Origin: Neisseria iguanae
GTDB lineage: Bacteria > Pseudomonadota > Gammaproteobacteria > Burkholderiales > Neisseriaceae
DNA: 38,250 nt
Direction: 5' to 3'
Assembly (NCBI RefSeq): GCF_003013245.1
Contig: NZ_PXYY01000014.1
Span: 1 to 38,250 of the forward strand
Made by a program: the position numbers and the translations under genes
Part shown: one piece after another, positions 8,793 to 16,853 of the stretch
Position numbering within the stretch: position 1 is the first letter of the stretch
Layout of the letters: each line of letters opens with the position of its first letter
Notes under the pieces: model-generated
What the model was told of the DNA's origin: nothing
The model's database searches: none
The model's input: only the letters and a program-made list of their open reading frames with translations

Positions 8793-10082
8793 ATGAAATC
8801 TCTGATTCTTTGGCTCAGCCTGTTTGCCGCTGTTTTCGCCTTGTTCCAATACCAGCAATCCCACAAAATCGTGCTTGGGCAATTGATGCGGCCGAGTGCG
8901 CCACAGGATCGGTCGGCAGTGGCCGGGTTGGACGGTTTGGGTTATTTGAACTTTCTTCGTGAAACGGCGGGATTGCAGCCCTTGGCATATTCGGTCATTT
9001 TGGAACAATCAGCCCGCAATCATGCACTGTATTTGACCGAAAATCCCGACGACGGCCATGATGAACGTAATCGCGCCAGTCGTTATTTTACCGGCAACAG
9101 TCCGTCTGAACGGGCAAAGCGCGTGGGTTATGTGTATGATGGTGTGCATGAAAATGTCAGTACCAGCAGCCGCTTTCAAGATACGGATAGGGCGACTGAA
9201 TTTGCCGTGCATCAGCAGCTTGACGGCTTGATGACGGCGGTTTATCACCGCTTTTCTTTGTTGGAGCAAAGCATTAACGAAGCCGGTGTGGCTTATGAAA
9301 GCGGACGCAATCATACTGCTTTGGTGGTGAATCAAGGGGATAAGGGATTTAACCGGTTGTGCGGTTTAGGCCGTCTGAAAGCCAGGCCGAACCGTCACTA
9401 TTACAAGCAATCATGTCATAACGGTGCGGTGGTGTATGCCGATGAAGTGCAAAACCGTCGCGGGCTTTTATATACGGTTTATCCGATGGGACATTTTGCC
9501 ATGCCCGATTTTCAAGGCGAGCGGCCGGATCCGATGCCGGGGCATGAGTTTACCGGCAATCCGGTGAGCATTGCTTTTTCCGAACAAGCAGGGCGCGTAG
9601 AAATGCGTTCGTTTAAATTGTATCGAGGTAATAAAGAAATCACCCATAAACGGGTGTTGACCAAACACAATGACCCCAACCGACAGTTCAGCGAGCAGCA
9701 ATTTGCGCTTTTTCCCATGCAACCTTTGGAATACGATACGCTGTATCGGGCGGTGTTTACATTTGGGCGTAAAGGCAAACCGGAGCGTGCGGAGTGGACG
9801 TTCCGCACCAAAAAACCGGATTATCCGTATTTTATCGTCAAAGGCGGCGAGAAATTATCACTCAAATCAGGTGAAAAATATTTTATCCATTGGCAAAACC
9901 GTTGGTGCTTGAAAACCTGTCCTCAATTGGTGTACCAACAGCGCGGCGGGGCAAAATTGGAGGTATTGGAACGGCAAATCGGCGGCTTGCTGCTGCGTGT
10001 GAGCGGCGTGGCAGGTGGTGATGTTCGGCTGATGTTTGAAGGAGAGCGTGATAAGGCCTTAATGCTTTATGTATCTTCCTAA
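8793..10082 (+). CDS. CAP/SCP-domain exported protein
   Basis: 429 residues. The N-terminus (MKSLILWLSLFAAVFALF) is a signal anchor or uncleaved signal. Residues about 45-190 look like a bacterial CAP (SCP/PR-1/YkwD-type) domain: LNFLRETAGLQPLAYSVIL, ARNHALYLTENPDDGHDE, SPSERAKRVGY, HENVS, and HRFSLLEQSINEAGVAY. The His and Glu positions expected in the CAP cavity are present. Residues about 235-429 form a second region containing a FTGNPVSIAFSEQAGRVEMR stretch and a tandem beta-rich pattern resembling Big_5/Ig-like domains, with a Cys pair near the end (CLKTCPQL). The role is unknown: an envelope or periplasmic function is inferred. A DUS (9368-9379) encodes GRLK in frame. No strong ribosome site precedes the ATG. 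Confidence 0.75.
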   Translation: MKSLILWLSLFAAVFALFQYQQSHKIVLGQLMRPSAPQDRSAVAGLDGLGYLNFLRETAGLQPLAYSVILEQSARNHALYLTENPDDGHDERNRASRYFTGNSPSERAKRVGYVYDGVHENVSTSSRFQDTDRATEFAVHQQLDGLMTAVYHRFSLLEQSINEAGVAYESGRNHTALVVNQGDKGFNRLCGLGRLKARPNRHYYKQSCHNGAVVYADEVQNRRGLLYTVYPMGHFAMPDFQGERPDPMPGHEFTGNPVSIAFSEQAGRVEMRSFKLYRGNKEITHKRVLTKHNDPNRQFSEQQFALFPMQPLEYDTLYRAVFTFGRKGKPERAEWTFRTKKPDYPYFIVKGGEKLSLKSGEKYFIHWQNRWCLKTCPQLVYQQRGGAKLEVLERQIGGLLLRVSGVAGGDVRLMFEGERDKALMLYVSS

Positions 10083-10087
10083 ATTTT

Positions 10088-10120
10088 TCAGGCTGTCTGA
10101 AAGCTTTTCAGACGGCCTGA
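10088..10120. terminator. DUS inverted-repeat terminator after the CAP gene
   Basis: TCAGGCTGTCTGAAA pairs with TTTCAGACGGCCTGA, about 15 bp with one G-T pair, 5 bases after the stop codon. One arm is an imperfect DUS and the other exact. Confidence 0.75.
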
Positions 10121-10202
10121 TCAATTGTTTGAAAGCCGTTTAAGGATTATCGAAATTTAACTGGAAAGCTGTTAAAATATCACTTTCATTCCATCTGCTG
10201 CC

Positions 10203-10445
10203 ATGATGACCCATCCGGAAATTCAAGCCGATACGCGTTATGCGTTTGTGTGTATTGCATTGATGATGTTGACGTTTTTGGTGTTTGTCCTGTTAATGGT
10301 TGCGCCTGTGGGCTTAAACATGAACCATCAAGTCATGCCATACGCGTTTCCTTGTATGCGCTGGTGCTGTTTGCTGTTTTGGGCGGTATTTTTTTCCATC
10401 AGAGTGGCTGTGCTGTGCAAAAACAGTGCGAAAGTAATTAAATGA
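10203..10445 (+). CDS. Small membrane protein, unknown (possibly frameshifted)
   Basis: 80 codons with two hydrophobic stretches: VCIALMMLTFLVFVLLMVAPVG, then a Cys/Trp-rich C-terminal part (PCMRWCCLLFWAVFFSIRVAV). The stop overlaps the next gene's start as ATGA, so translation is probably coupled. In the +2 frame, 10250-10441, the second half reads IRVSLYALVLFAVLGGIFFH, a more natural membrane helix, which suggests the genuine gene may change frame near 10330. A -10-like TGTTAAAAT lies at 10170-10178. I do not recognise the family. Confidence 0.45.
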   Translation: MMTHPEIQADTRYAFVCIALMMLTFLVFVLLMVAPVGLNMNHQVMPYAFPCMRWCCLLFWAVFFSIRVAVLCKNSAKVIK

Positions 10446-10873
10446 GTGAACACCAAATCCCTGAAGAAATCCGCCTGCAAAACGGCCGCGCTGTCATGAC
10501 TTTGGTTTACCATGGCGAAGATAAAAGCCTGTCGGCCGAATTTTTACGCGTGTATTCGCCGAGCGCCGAAGTGCGCGGCCATGCACTGGGGCAGGAAATT
10601 TTGCAGACCGGCAAAGCCGATGTCACCATTATGGGCTTAGAGCCGGTCGGCCGCTATGCGCTGAAAATTACTTTTTCAGACGGCCACGACAGCGGTTTGT
10701 ACGATTGGCCGTATTTACACAAATTGGCTTACCAATATGACGAAATGTGGGCCGATTATTTGCGCCGCATTGAATTGGCCGGCGCATCACGAATTCCGAC
10801 TGCCGAAGATTCAGCGGCGCAGGCCAAGGGTGGCCATTCGTGTGGCGGCGGCAGTTGCGGTTGCAGCCATTAA
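10442..10873 (+). CDS. DUF971 (GBBH-like N-terminal domain) protein with Cys-rich tail
   Basis: 143 residues. The DUF971 fold is a small beta-rich domain also found at the N-terminus of gamma-butyrobetaine hydroxylase. It is visible from residue about 7 to 105: PEEIRLQNGRAVMTLVY, LSAEFLRVYSPSAEVRGH, GRYALKITFSDGHDSGLYDW and LHKLAYQYDEMWADYL. After a short linker the protein ends in GGHSCGGGSCGCSH, a Cys/His cluster likely to bind metal. A DUS at 10675-10684 encodes part of FSDGH. It starts inside the stop of the small membrane ORF and is 37 bases ahead of ubiE, probably co-transcribed. The biochemical role is not known; a link to iron-sulfur or quinone metabolism is only suggested by context. 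Confidence 0.8.
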   Translation: MSEHQIPEEIRLQNGRAVMTLVYHGEDKSLSAEFLRVYSPSAEVRGHALGQEILQTGKADVTIMGLEPVGRYALKITFSDGHDSGLYDWPYLHKLAYQYDEMWADYLRRIELAGASRIPTAEDSAAQAKGGHSCGGGSCGCSH

Positions 10874-10910
10874 GCATTGTCACAACCTATTCCATTGAAG
10901 AAAGCAGATT

Positions 10911-11648
10911 ATGAGCGACCACAAAACCCACTTCGGTTTTTCAACCGTCGATGAAGATGAAAAAGCCGGCAAAGTTGCCGAAGTGTTCCATTCGGTAGCG
11001 AAAAACTACGACATCATGAATGACGTGATGTCGGGCGGTTTGCACCGTGTGTGGAAGCATTTCACCATCAATACGGCACGTTTGAAAAAAGGCGGTAAAG
11101 TATTAGACATCGCCGGTGGGACGGGCGATTTGTCGCGCGGCTGGGCAAAACGCGTGGGCAAAGAAGGCGAAGTGTGGCTGACCGACATCAATTCATCAAT
11201 GCTCACTGTCGGTCGCGACCGCCTGCTCAACGAAGGCTTGATTTTGCCGGTATCGCTGGCCGATGCGGAAAAATTACCGTTTCCGGATAACTATTTCAAT
11301 CTGGTTTCGGTGGCCTTCGGTTTGCGCAACATGACGCACAAAGATGCCGCACTGAAAGAAATGTACCGCGTGTTGAAGCCAGGCGGGACGCTTTTGGTAT
11401 TGGAATTTTCTAAGGTTTACAAGCCATTATCAGGCGCATACGATTTGTATTCGTTTAAATTGCTGCCGATGATGGGCAAACTGATTGCTAAAGATGCCGA
11501 CAGCTACCAATATTTGGCCGAATCTATCCGTATGCACCCGGATCAGGAAACGCTGAAGCAAATGATGCTCGATGCCGGTTTCGACAGCGTGGATTACCAC
11601 AACATGAGCGCAGGTATTGTGGCTTTACACAAAGGCGTGAAATTCTAA
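10911..11648 (+). CDS. ubiE: Ubiquinone/menaquinone C-methyltransferase
   Basis: 245 residues, a SAM-dependent class I methyltransferase. UbiE-specific motifs are clear: [20 protein letters not shown] at the N-terminus, the SAM-binding [50 protein letters not shown] and the C-terminal [13 protein letters not shown]. It methylates 2-polyprenyl-6-methoxy-1,4-benzoquinol (and demethylmenaquinol where made) in the cytoplasm or at the membrane. A GAAGAAAG ribosome site precedes the ATG. Length matches the family (about 245-250). Ubiquinol is a substrate for the bd oxidase encoded further along the window. Confidence 0.96.
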   Translation: MSDHKTHFGFSTVDEDEKAGKVAEVFHSVAKNYDIMNDVMSGGLHRVWKHFTINTARLKKGGKVLDIAGGTGDLSRGWAKRVGKEGEVWLTDINSSMLTVGRDRLLNEGLILPVSLADAEKLPFPDNYFNLVSVAFGLRNMTHKDAALKEMYRVLKPGGTLLVLEFSKVYKPLSGAYDLYSFKLLPMMGKLIAKDADSYQYLAESIRMHPDQETLKQMMLDAGFDSVDYHNMSAGIVALHKGVKF

Positions 11649-11676
11649 TTGTGAGTCTGTTTCATTCAACCAATCA

Positions 11677-12201
11677 AGGCCGTCTGAAAAACATTGAACT
11701 GCACCCCAAAAAGTCGGACACCCCTTCCAACTAAAAAGGTGCGGTTTTCTTATGTCCGAATATACACCGGACTTCAAATACCGGGACCTACCCCATTATC
11801 ACCACCAAGTGCACAGCCGGCAGAGCGCTTCAAAGCCTCACGCACACATCTGCGCCGCCGCACTGCAAAATCGGTGTCACCAATGCCAATGAATGTGGTT
11901 TCCTTTGCAGTCACGGGTATTCAACCTCTAAAAACCTTACAGAATAAGGCTTTCAGCAATTTTCATCACCTTTTTTGTTACTTACCCCTGAAAACGGAAA
12001 GCTTTGATGAAGAAGGTGCGCTGCCGGCGGCGGGGCCGGCAACAATCATAAATGATTACATACTGCAATCATGAACGCTTGAGTCTGGACTTAAAAAAGC
12101 TGAGCCCCGTTGCCTGCAGAACCCGGCTTGAAAAGGCTGTTTGAGAAACATTCTTAACTTGCCCAAGGATTGGGGGGACAGTTCAGGTTTTCAGACGGCC
12201 T
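11677..12201. repeat. DUS hairpin arms split by the IS3 remnant
   Basis: AGGCCGTCTGAA at 11677-11688 lies 29 bases after ubiE, and TTCAGACGGCCT at 12190-12201 lies 18 bases past the ygfZ stop. Without the IS remnant the arms would be about 10 bases apart and form the usual terminator for both converging genes. Confidence 0.6.
11695..12185 (+). mobile_element. Internally deleted IS3-family element (about 490 bases)
   Basis: The left end TGAACTGCACCCCAAAAAGT and the complement of the right end, TGAACTGTCCCCCCAATCCT, are imperfect inverted repeats of the type seen in IS3-family elements (IS150-like group). Just inside the left end an ATG at 11751 opens with MSEYTPDFKYR, the start of an OrfA. 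Near the right end (about 11988-12145) are remnants of OrfB: LKTESFDE and, after a frame change, CNHERLSLDLKKLSPVACRT, which correspond to the integrase-core C-terminus. Most of OrfA and OrfB is missing. The element sits between two facing DUS copies. No clear target duplication is visible. Confidence 0.75.
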
Positions 12202-12218
12202 TTCTTTATGGTGGTGTT

Positions 12219-13079
12219 TTATTCTTTTGGCGCAGCGGTAAAAAATAAATGTTCTTGTTTTAGCGCATTGTTGCCGGCATCGGTCAATGCGGCATCGGCG
12301 GCGGAGAATTTGATTACCGCCAAGCTCAGGCTGCCATTGTCGGTGGCGGCGGTATTGATGATTTGTCCGGCTTCTTCGCCGCCAACCTGCACGGCGATGC
12401 CTGCCGCTGCCAACGAGTCGCTGCGCAACACGGCCAAGCCGCGTTTTACTTGGCCACGGTATTGGGCGCGGGCGATGATTTCCTGACCCGGATAACAGCC
12501 TTTGCGGAAATGCACGCCGCCGATGATGTGTTGGTTGAGCATTTGTGCCACGGCGGTTTCTTTGGTGGCGGCAGAAATCCAAGCATAGCCGCTGCGGATT
12601 TCGTGCAGGTTCCAAGCGTTTTCCGCGGCTGCGTCGTACGGCGGCAATTCGCCTGCCAAACCGACTTTCAGACGGCCTGTGTGCGGCAAGATAATACACC
12701 AAATACCGTTTTGATTTTCCGCTTCGAAAGCCAAGGCCGGCTCGGCAGAAATCACGGCTTGCGCCCTATCATCCAATTCTCCGGCCACGGCAAAATCGTT
12801 TAAAGGCTCGAACACTACTTTGGCACGCAACACATACATGCGCAATTTTTTAATGATGGTTTCGATCAAATCTTGCGCCATCACCAGCAGTAAATCGCTG
12901 CCACGGTTGAGTACAATCATATTGGCCAACACGCGGCCTTTGGGTGTGTTGTAAGTGGCGTAGCAGGCTTGGCCGACTTGCAGGTTTCGAATATCGTTTG
13001 ACATTTGGTTGTGCAGAAAATCGGCACGGTCGTCACCGCTGGCGCGGACAACGCCGAAGAAAGGCAGGCGGGTTTGCAT
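12219..13079 (-). CDS. ygfZ: YgfZ/GcvT-domain iron-sulfur cluster assembly factor
   Basis: 286 residues from the minus-strand ATG at 13079-13077. The start is chosen because AAGGA lies 9 bases ahead of it; longer starts at 13088 and 13130 are too close to or ahead of that site. The YgfZ signature KGCYPGQE with its key Cys is present, along with LHNQMSNDI, YNTPKGRVLANM and the aminomethyltransferase-like fold. YgfZ is a folate-binding protein that helps maintain or repair 4Fe-4S enzymes such as MiaB; it acts in the cytoplasm. A DUS (12667-12678) is read in frame as GRLK. The gene converges on ubiE across the IS3 remnant. Confidence 0.88.
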   Translation of the reverse strand: MQTRLPFFGVVRASGDDRADFLHNQMSNDIRNLQVGQACYATYNTPKGRVLANMIVLNRGSDLLLVMAQDLIETIIKKLRMYVLRAKVVFEPLNDFAVAGELDDRAQAVISAEPALAFEAENQNGIWCIILPHTGRLKVGLAGELPPYDAAAENAWNLHEIRSGYAWISAATKETAVAQMLNQHIIGGVHFRKGCYPGQEIIARAQYRGQVKRGLAVLRSDSLAAAGIAVQVGGEEAGQIINTAATDNGSLSLAVIKFSAADAALTDAGNNALKQEHLFFTAAPKE

Positions 13080-13293
13080 GGTGGGCATTCCTTGGTAAAT
13101 AATCAGAAACAGGGTTTGCAATAAAAACAATATTGGGCCGTTGTCATGAAAATAAAGGCTGAAACCTGTGCTTTGTCTTTAGCGTATTTCTTCGAGCGGT
13201 GTTTTTCGAACGTTTGTCTATCCGGGTGATATGCCTGCGCGTTCTGTGATGCTGCTGCGAACGGCACTCAAAGCTAGGGTTTTGCAAGAATCT

Positions 13294-13339
13294 GAGGCCG
13301 TCTGAAAAATATAATTGGCATATATTTTCAGACGGCCTC
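13294..13339. terminator. Long DUS hairpin after the RidA-family gene
   Basis: GAGGCCGTCTGAAAA pairs with TTTTCAGACGGCCTC and the stem extends through AT-rich bases around AATTGGC. It lies 4 bases past the minus-strand stop at 13343, so it ends that gene. Confidence 0.8.
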
Positions 13340-13342
13340 GTG

Positions 13343-13699
13343 TTATTTGATTTGAACGGCAGAGACTTTGATTTCGACTTTCCATTCCTGCTTGGCCAGC
13401 TTTGCTTCAACGCAGACGCGGGCAGAGGAGTGTTGCGGATCGACCCATGCATCCCATGCTTCGTTCATCGCAGAATAATCGTTGATGTCGGCCAGGTAAA
13501 CGGTGGCTTCGGCAATATGCCGTTTGCTTGAACCGCATTGTTGCAGCCATGAATCGATTTGTGCCAACACATCGGTGGTTTGTGTTTTGGCATCAGCCTG
13601 TTCGGTGTTTTCAGGCACCATGCCGGACAAAAACACAAAGCCGTTAGCAGCAGTGGCTTCGGATAAACGGGTGTGTTGGCCGAAATATTTAACGCTCAT
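13343..13699 (-). CDS. RidA/YjgF-family protein
   Basis: 118 residues, a single RidA (YjgF/YER057c/UK114) domain. RidA deaminates reactive enamine/imine intermediates from PLP enzymes; other Rid subfamilies have unclear or different activities. Visible blocks are GFVFLSGMVPEN, QTTDVLAQIDSWLQQCG, ATVYLADINDYSAMNEAWDAW and SSARVCVEAKLA, where the Arg before V-C-V corresponds to the conserved substrate-contacting Arg of active members. The N-terminus and the lack of a clear P-x-A-x-G-P-Y motif suggest it is not the archetypal RidA but one of the related groups. Single gene with its own terminator. Confidence 0.85.
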   Translation of the reverse strand: MSVKYFGQHTRLSEATAANGFVFLSGMVPENTEQADAKTQTTDVLAQIDSWLQQCGSSKRHIAEATVYLADINDYSAMNEAWDAWVDPQHSSARVCVEAKLAKQEWKVEIKVSAVQIK

Positions 13700-13832
13700 G
13701 TCAGAACTCCTGATTTTGAAAGTGATATATGGTATAGTGGATAAGCTTTAAGTTGGGACGGCGTCAGCTTGCTTGCCGTACTCCCGTAGTGTCTGCGTCC
13801 GGCAGTTTTGTCTCAGCTTGAATTTGATTCAC

Positions 13833-13838
13833 TATAAT
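13833..13838 (+). promoter_or_regulatory. Possible -10 element before the DUF4870-like gene
   Basis: TATAAT at 13833-13838, 37 bases ahead of the chosen ATG at 13875. No convincing -35 sequence is seen at the right distance. Confidence 0.35.
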
Positions 13839-13874
13839 ATCAATATGAGCAAAATTCAAATTTCAGGGGTAAAT

Positions 13875-14234
13875 ATGAACGACATCATTCCCTCTCGGCC
13901 GCCGGTCAAGGACAACCGCCGCACTTACATGATGGTGATTTACGGCTTATATGCACTGTCGGCGTTGACGGCATTTTCGTCCGTTATCGGCGTGATTATG
14001 GCTTATGTGAAACGCGGTGACATGCGCGGCACGGTGTACGAACATCACATCAGTTATCTGATTAAAACGTTTTGGGTCAGTGTCACCGGCTATTTTATCG
14101 GCGCGATTACCATGGTCGTCGGCATCGGCTTGGTGTTGCTGTTTGTGGTGAGTATTTGGTTTATTTACCGTGTAGTTGCCGGTTTTGTGAAATTATATGA
14201 CGGCAAACCCGTATCGCCTGACGGTTGGCTGTAA
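13875..14234 (+). CDS. DUF4870-like small membrane protein
   Basis: 119 residues from the ATG at 13875, chosen because CAGGGGTAAAT sits directly ahead of it; an ATG at 13845 is in frame but would overlap the promoter region. Three hydrophobic segments are visible: MMVIYGLYALSALTAFSSVI, FWVSVTGYFIGAITMVVGIG and LLFVVSIWFIYRVVAGF. The motif RGTVYEHHISYLIKTFW between segments 1 and 2 and the ending VKLYDGKPVSP are typical of the DUF4870 type of inner-membrane proteins found widely in beta-proteobacteria. Function unknown. Followed by a DUS hairpin, so probably a single-gene unit. Confidence 0.75.
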   Translation: MNDIIPSRPPVKDNRRTYMMVIYGLYALSALTAFSSVIGVIMAYVKRGDMRGTVYEHHISYLIKTFWVSVTGYFIGAITMVVGIGLVLLFVVSIWFIYRVVAGFVKLYDGKPVSPDGWL

Positions 14235-14262
14235 ACGCACATTCCATAAAGTCATTTTTTTT

Positions 14263-14296
14263 TTCAGACGGCCTTTTGTGATAGAGGCCGTCTGAA
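14263..14296. terminator. DUS inverted repeat between the DUF4870-like and EamA genes
   Basis: TTCAGACGGCCT (14263-14274) and AGGCCGTCTGAA (14285-14296) face each other across 10 bases. A run of Ts precedes it on the plus strand and the downstream gene begins 35 bases later. Confidence 0.65.
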
Positions 14297-14330
14297 GTTT
14301 GTTTTGACTTGTTAAATTAGAGGGAAAATA

Positions 14331-15206
14331 ATGTATTATCTTGTCGCCAGTATTGTGTGCAGCGTGTTGGTGTCGGTTTTGCTGAAGGTCGCGCGCAAAC
14401 AAAAAATCAAAATCGAGCAGGCTGTCGCGGTGAATTATATTGTGGCAGTTACGCTGACAGTGTTGGTATTCAAACCGGATTTAAGCAATCCGGCCGGTTT
14501 TCTACCGACGTGGTGGCTGTTTGCCGCGTTGGGTGTATTGCTGCCCGGTGTGTTCGTGATTATGGGTAAGGCAGTCGATAGTGTCGGCATCGTCAAATCG
14601 GATGCGGCGCAGCGGTTGTCGTTGTTTCTGCCGATTGCCGCTTCGTTTGTCATTTTCGGCGAACAATTGACCGAAGGCCGTCTGATTGGTATTGCGCTGG
14701 CGTTTGTCGCGCTGTTTTGTCTGCTGTGGAAAGCCGACGGCAGCAAAAAATCAGGTAGCATCATCACACAAATCGGTTTGCTGATGGGTGTTTGGGCAGG
14801 TTACGGTGTAATTGATATTCTTTTCAAACAAACCGCCAAAAGCGGTACAGCCTTCGCCGGAAACCTGCTGGTGGCGTTTTGCTTGGCAGCAGTTTTGATG
14901 TTCGGCTATCTCTTCGCCAAAAGAACGAAATGGACCAAAGAGGGCATTCTCGGCGGTATTTTGCTCGGCGGCTTGAATTTCCTGAATATCGCCACCTACA
15001 TCAGTGCGCACCAGGCCATGAGTGATAATCCGACGCTGGTCTTCGCCGGCATGAACATGGGTGTGATTGTATTGGGCGCATTGGTCGGCGCGTGGATATT
15101 CAAAGAAAAAATCAGCAGCATTAACGCCGCCGGCATCAGTGTTGCCTTAGTGGCGGTTGTGTGTTTGTTTTATTGGGAACAGATTCGCGGATTTGTCGGT
15201 ATGTAA
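14331..15206 (+). CDS. EamA-type (DMT superfamily) transporter
   Basis: 291 residues with about ten hydrophobic segments arranged as two five-helix repeats, the DMT superfamily layout. The first begins MYYLVASIVCSVLVSVLLKVAR. Helix-end features typical of EamA proteins include SLFLPIAASFVIFGEQLTEG at the end of the first repeat and GALVGAWIFKEKISSINAAGI at the end of the second. An AGAGGGAAAATA ribosome site precedes the ATG. Substrate is not shown; family members export or import small metabolites, amino acids or sugars. A near-DUS at 14685 is read in frame as GRLIG. Confidence 0.85.
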   Translation: MYYLVASIVCSVLVSVLLKVARKQKIKIEQAVAVNYIVAVTLTVLVFKPDLSNPAGFLPTWWLFAALGVLLPGVFVIMGKAVDSVGIVKSDAAQRLSLFLPIAASFVIFGEQLTEGRLIGIALAFVALFCLLWKADGSKKSGSIITQIGLLMGVWAGYGVIDILFKQTAKSGTAFAGNLLVAFCLAAVLMFGYLFAKRTKWTKEGILGGILLGGLNFLNIATYISAHQAMSDNPTLVFAGMNMGVIVLGALVGAWIFKEKISSINAAGISVALVAVVCLFYWEQIRGFVGM

Positions 15207-15220
15207 GCTTAAAAAATCTG

Positions 15221-15232
15221 AGGCCGTCTGAA
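15221..15232 (+). repeat. DUS (AGGCCGTCTGAA) after the EamA gene
   Basis: Exact DUS 15 bases past the stop. A degenerate partner (TTTTCAGGCAGCCTT, about 15264-15278) could make a weak hairpin. Confidence 0.8.
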
Positions 15233-15351
15233 AGAACAAAATTGGAATTATTGGTTTCCTTAAGTTTTCAGGCAGCCTTGTTTTATGTGGTGTAAGGAAT
15301 TTGTTTATTTTTGTTTATTCATGTATGATTGAAAATATTAATATTGACGAT

Positions 15352-15377
15352 AGCCGGTGTTTTCGCCCGGCTTTTTT
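15352..15377 (+). terminator. Rho-independent terminator (not DUS-based)
   Basis: AGCCGG (15352-15357) pairs with CCGGCT (15367-15372), followed by a T-run to 15377. This is a conventional hairpin-plus-U-tract in the EamA-Dcu gap and may end EamA transcription or act as an attenuator ahead of the Dcu gene. Confidence 0.65.
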
Positions 15378-15466
15378 GCGTTTATCATTTATTCATAAAT
15401 AAAAAGTCGCTTAATAAAATTTGAGCGGCAAAGCGTTTTCACAAATCAATAAACAACGGAGTGTGT

Positions 15467-16798
15467 ATGTCTGGCATATTTTTTATCCAGTTTGCCATTG
15501 TGCTGCTGTGTATTTTAATTGGCGCAAGACTTGGCGGTATCGGCTTGGGTGTGATGGGCGGTATCGGTTTAGCGGTGTTGGCGTTCGGTTTCGGCATGGA
15601 ACCGACCAGCCCGCCGATTGACGTGATGCTGATGATTATGGCGGTGGTGTCGGCGGCGGCGGCCATGCAGGCCAGCGGTGGTTTGGATTACATGATTAAA
15701 ATCGCCACACGCGTGCTGCACAAAAATCCGAAGTACATCACTTTTATCGCGCCGATGGTGACGTGGACGTTTACCGTATTGGCAGGCACAGGACATGTGG
15801 CTTATTCGGTGTTGCCTGTAATTGCCGAAGTAAGCCGCCGCAACGGCATCCGTCCGTCGCGTCCGCTGGCGATGGCGGTTATCGCCTCGCAGTTTGCCAT
15901 TGTGGCCAGTCCGATTGCGGCGGCTGTGGTGGCAACGGTAACTTACTTAGAGCCGCAACACATCACTATGGCCGGTGTATTGAAAGTAACCGTGCCGGCG
16001 ACGGTGTTGGGTATTGGCTTGGCTTGTGTGTTCGTCAATAAATTGGGTAAAGATTTGAAAGACGACCCAAATTACCAAACCTTGCTGCAAGATCCGGCTT
16101 ATGTGAAAGCGCATGCAGTAGATGAATCGGAAAATGTAGATTTAAATGTCAGCATGCAGGCGAAGTTATCGGTCGGCATTTTTCTACTGGCGGCGGTGTT
16201 GGTGGTATTAATGGGTGCGTTGCCTGAATTGCGTCCGGTTTTTGGTGAGGAAGCCAAACCGATGGGCATGGCGCACACGATTGAGATTGTGATGTTGGCT
16301 ACGGCCGCTTTTATCATTTTGTTGTGTAAACCGAATGGCAACGATATTACGCGTGGCTCGGTATTTCATGCCGGTATGCGTGCCGTGATTGCCATTTTCG
16401 GCGTGGCATGGTTGGGGGATACGCTGATGCACGGCCATTTGAACGAAGTGAAAGAAGCTGTGTCGCATTTGGTCGAAGCTGCGCCGTGGACATTTGCATT
16501 TGCCTTGTTTGTGTTATCGGTATTGGTTAACAGCCAAGGTGCCACAGTGGCGACTTTGTTCCCGATTGCGATTTCTTTGGGTATTCCGACTGAAATCATT
16601 TTGGGCACATTCGTGGCGGTCAACGGCTATTTTTTCATTCCGAATTACGGCCCGATTATTGCAGCCATTGATTTCGACAGCACGGGCACAACCAAAATCG
16701 GCAAATTCATTTTCAACCATAGCTTTATGATTCCGGGTTTATTAAGCATGGCATTTTGCTTGAGTTTTGGTTTGCTGTTTGCCAAAATGTTTGTGTGA
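15467..16798 (+). CDS. Anaerobic C4-dicarboxylate transporter (DcuA/DcuB family)
   Basis: 443 residues; the ATG at 15467 is preferred because GGAG lies 6 bases upstream, whereas the GTG at 15461 overlaps it. Dcu carriers exchange fumarate, malate, succinate or aspartate across the inner membrane, often for fumarate respiration or aspartate uptake. Hallmarks match E. coli DcuA/DcuB throughout: [67 protein letters not shown], and [18 protein letters not shown] before the C-terminus. The sequence does not separate DcuA from DcuB. Single gene ended by a DUS hairpin. No FNR box was found upstream, although Dcu genes elsewhere are often FNR-controlled. Confidence 0.93.
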   Translation: MSGIFFIQFAIVLLCILIGARLGGIGLGVMGGIGLAVLAFGFGMEPTSPPIDVMLMIMAVVSAAAAMQASGGLDYMIKIATRVLHKNPKYITFIAPMVTWTFTVLAGTGHVAYSVLPVIAEVSRRNGIRPSRPLAMAVIASQFAIVASPIAAAVVATVTYLEPQHITMAGVLKVTVPATVLGIGLACVFVNKLGKDLKDDPNYQTLLQDPAYVKAHAVDESENVDLNVSMQAKLSVGIFLLAAVLVVLMGALPELRPVFGEEAKPMGMAHTIEIVMLATAAFIILLCKPNGNDITRGSVFHAGMRAVIAIFGVAWLGDTLMHGHLNEVKEAVSHLVEAAPWTFAFALFVLSVLVNSQGATVATLFPIAISLGIPTEIILGTFVAVNGYFFIPNYGPIIAAIDFDSTGTTKIGKFIFNHSFMIPGLLSMAFCLSFGLLFAKMFV

Positions 16799-16810
16799 TA
16801 GAAAATAAAA

Positions 16811-16837
16811 AGGCCGTCTGAACATTTCAGACGGCCT
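16811..16837. terminator. DUS hairpin between the Dcu gene and the DUF4124 gene
   Basis: AGGCCGTCTGAA (16811-16822) and TTCAGACGGCCT (16826-16837) form a 12-bp stem with a 3-base loop, flanked by A-rich and T-rich bases. It serves as a two-way terminator for the converging genes. Confidence 0.85.
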
Positions 16838-16853
16838 TTGTTAATTGATGACA

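Noticed and set aside
8424-9008. 194-codon minus-strand frame at the CAP gene 5' end
   Set aside because: It covers a repeat copy and the CAP gene start and shows no similarity to a protein family.
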